Made by a program: the position numbers and the translations under genes
Shown: piece after piece, positions 5,355-6,019 of the stretch
Position numbering within the stretch: the stretch's first letter is position 1
How the letters are laid out: each line of letters opens with the position of its first letter
NCBI GenBank assembly: GCA_038240835.1
Contig: JBBRGJ010000191.1
Location: 1-6,019, forward strand
Length of the DNA: 6,019 nt
DNA from: JBAXTE01 sp038240835
GTDB taxonomy: Bacteria > Bacteroidota > Bacteroidia > Bacteroidales > WCHB1-69
Direction of reading: 5' to 3'
Notes under the pieces: model-generated
What the model saw: only the letters and a program-made list of their open reading frames with translations
Database searches by the model: none
Told to the model about the DNA's origin: nothing

Positions 5355-5863
5355 TTAACAGATTCCTTCTTGACTTTTTCTGTTTTGAAAGTAAAAAACC
5401 TTTGTACGATGTAGCTATACACTACGGCGATCATGGTGGTTACGATTTTGGCTACGGTGGCCCACATTCCAAATACTTCTACAAATAATTTCAGAAAGAC
5501 ATAGTTTAGAAGTATGGCTCCGGCTACACTTAAGATGTACCTAAAAAGTTGAACTTTCCCTCGGAGAATCGAGTTGGTGAACGTGATGTATTTGGCTAGT
5601 AGAAAACCAGTTGTGAACGTCAGCGGAAAAACGATTAAAAAAGATGCAATGTGCGGACTAATGGTCACAAAAACCAGATTCAAATCTTGCTTATTGATGA
5701 CAAAATTATAAACCATAAAATAAAGAAAAATATCCAACACCGTATTAAATCCACCCGTGGCAGCGTATCGAAATGTTTGAATAGGAATTTTCTTGAAAGG
5801 AATATGAAACCAATCAATCACAGCGATAATAAAATCTCTCAAATTAAATAAGTGCTGTTTCAT
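5348..5863 (-). CDS. GtrA-family four-helix membrane protein
   Basis: This 171-residue membrane protein fits the GtrA family: small four-helix proteins linked to moving or flipping lipid-linked sugars during polysaccharide or cell-wall glycosylation. Hydrophobic segments lie at about 32-56, 68-90, 106-128 and 133-155. The family-like opening is FRYAATGGFNTVLDIFLYF (31-49). Paired motifs AKYITFTNS (90-98) and QRFFTFK (154-160) follow helices 2 and 4, the usual internal-repeat pattern. I chose the ATG at 5863 over the in-frame ATG at 5938. The added 25 residues are basic and non-family, and the best promoter places the transcript start near 5902. The leader GAGAAAAAAGGAAAATGG precedes the chosen ATG. 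It converges on the acyltransferase gene. The C-terminal VNS and stop codon derive from the heptad repeat. No glycosyltransferase partner is visible, so the pathway is open. Confidence 0.85.
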   Translation of the reverse strand: MKQHLFNLRDFIIAVIDWFHIPFKKIPIQTFRYAATGGFNTVLDIFLYFMVYNFVINKQDLNLVFVTISPHIASFLIVFPLTFTTGFLLAKYITFTNSILRGKVQLFRYILSVAGAILLNYVFLKLFVEVFGMWATVAKIVTTMIAVVYSYIVQRFFTFKTEKVKKESVNS

Positions 5864-5908
5864 CCATTTTCCTTTTTTCTCACTGTGACTTCGTTTGTTA
5901 TTATGATG

Positions 5909-5939
5909 CAAAGGTCGTATTTTTCGACGAATTTGCAAA
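5909..5939 (-). promoter_or_regulatory. Bacteroidota-type promoter for the GtrA-family gene
   Basis: On the minus strand, TTTG at 5939-5936 is followed after exactly 19 nt by GACCTTTG at 5916-5909. This matches TTTG-N19-TAnnTTTG with one substitution. The predicted transcript start is near 5902, giving a leader of about 39 nt before the ATG at 5863. Confidence 0.55.
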
Positions 5940-6019
5940 AGTGTAGATAAAAAAAATCGTTCAATCCAAAAAAAAGAATAATTTTACCATCAAATTAGTT
6001 CATCTGTTTATGAAATTAG
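5940..6019 (+). other. AT-rich end region, possible start of a divergent gene at 6010
   Basis: TAATTTTA at 5979-5986 is one base off the TAnnTTTG box. The ATG at 6010 (ATG AAA TTA) lies at a sensible distance downstream, so a plus-strand gene may start here and leave the window. Only three codons are visible and no -33 element is evident, so this remains a guess. Confidence 0.25.

Noticed and set aside
5651..5851. Plus-strand open frame of 66 codons opposite the GtrA gene
   Set aside because: It is low-complexity and Lys/Asn/Ile-rich, and lies wholly within a convincing membrane protein gene on the other strand.

Overview
This AT-rich window looks like a chromosomal segment from a member of the Bacteroidota, most likely a Flavobacteriia-like organism. 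The evidence is threefold. There are TAnnTTTG-type promoter boxes, and genes have A-rich leaders with no clear Shine-Dalgarno. The FtsE-type ATPase has the GEFVYLTGKTGTGKSS and ATGWTDK wording I associate with flavobacterial FtsE. The window also holds a large secreted M6-type metalloprotease. I cannot name the genus.

Layout. Positions 1-1871 (minus strand) hold the N-terminal 623 residues of a secreted M6-family zinc metalloprotease that runs off the left edge. A short divergent promoter region (1872-2013) separates it from two ABC ATPase genes on the plus strand. These are an FtsE-like protein with an unusual acidic tail (2014-2940) and a LolD-like protein (2937-3602), overlapping by ATGA. 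Next comes about 400 bp without a convincing gene (3603-4002), mostly repeats. An acyltransferase-3 family membrane protein follows (4003-5091), then about 256 bp of further repeats (5092-5347). A GtrA-family membrane protein lies on the minus strand (5348-5863) with a good promoter upstream. The last 80 bases may carry the start of another plus-strand gene.

The most unusual feature is the repeat system between 3589 and 5354. It has three parts. First, runs of a 7-bp unit (CAGTTAA, CAGTGAT, CAGTTAG and variants) occur in strict phase, and most longer runs end in CAG. Second, small hairpins of the form GCGC-RAA-GCGC or GAGC-GAA-GCTC stand directly after most runs. Third, a roughly 84-bp element with two conserved hairpins is present in two direct copies, one on each side of the acyltransferase gene. 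The runs begin inside the last codons of three unrelated genes on both strands and supply their stop codons: lolD, the acyltransferase and gtrA.

How the genes may work together. FtsE and LolD are cytoplasmic ATPases that energise inner-membrane complexes (divisome or peptidoglycan hydrolase control, and lipoprotein export). Their permease partners are not in this window. The acyltransferase and the GtrA protein both fit modification of surface polysaccharide or lipid-linked sugars. They are brought together by the repeats, which suggests a rearranging or recently assembled locus. That last point is inference.
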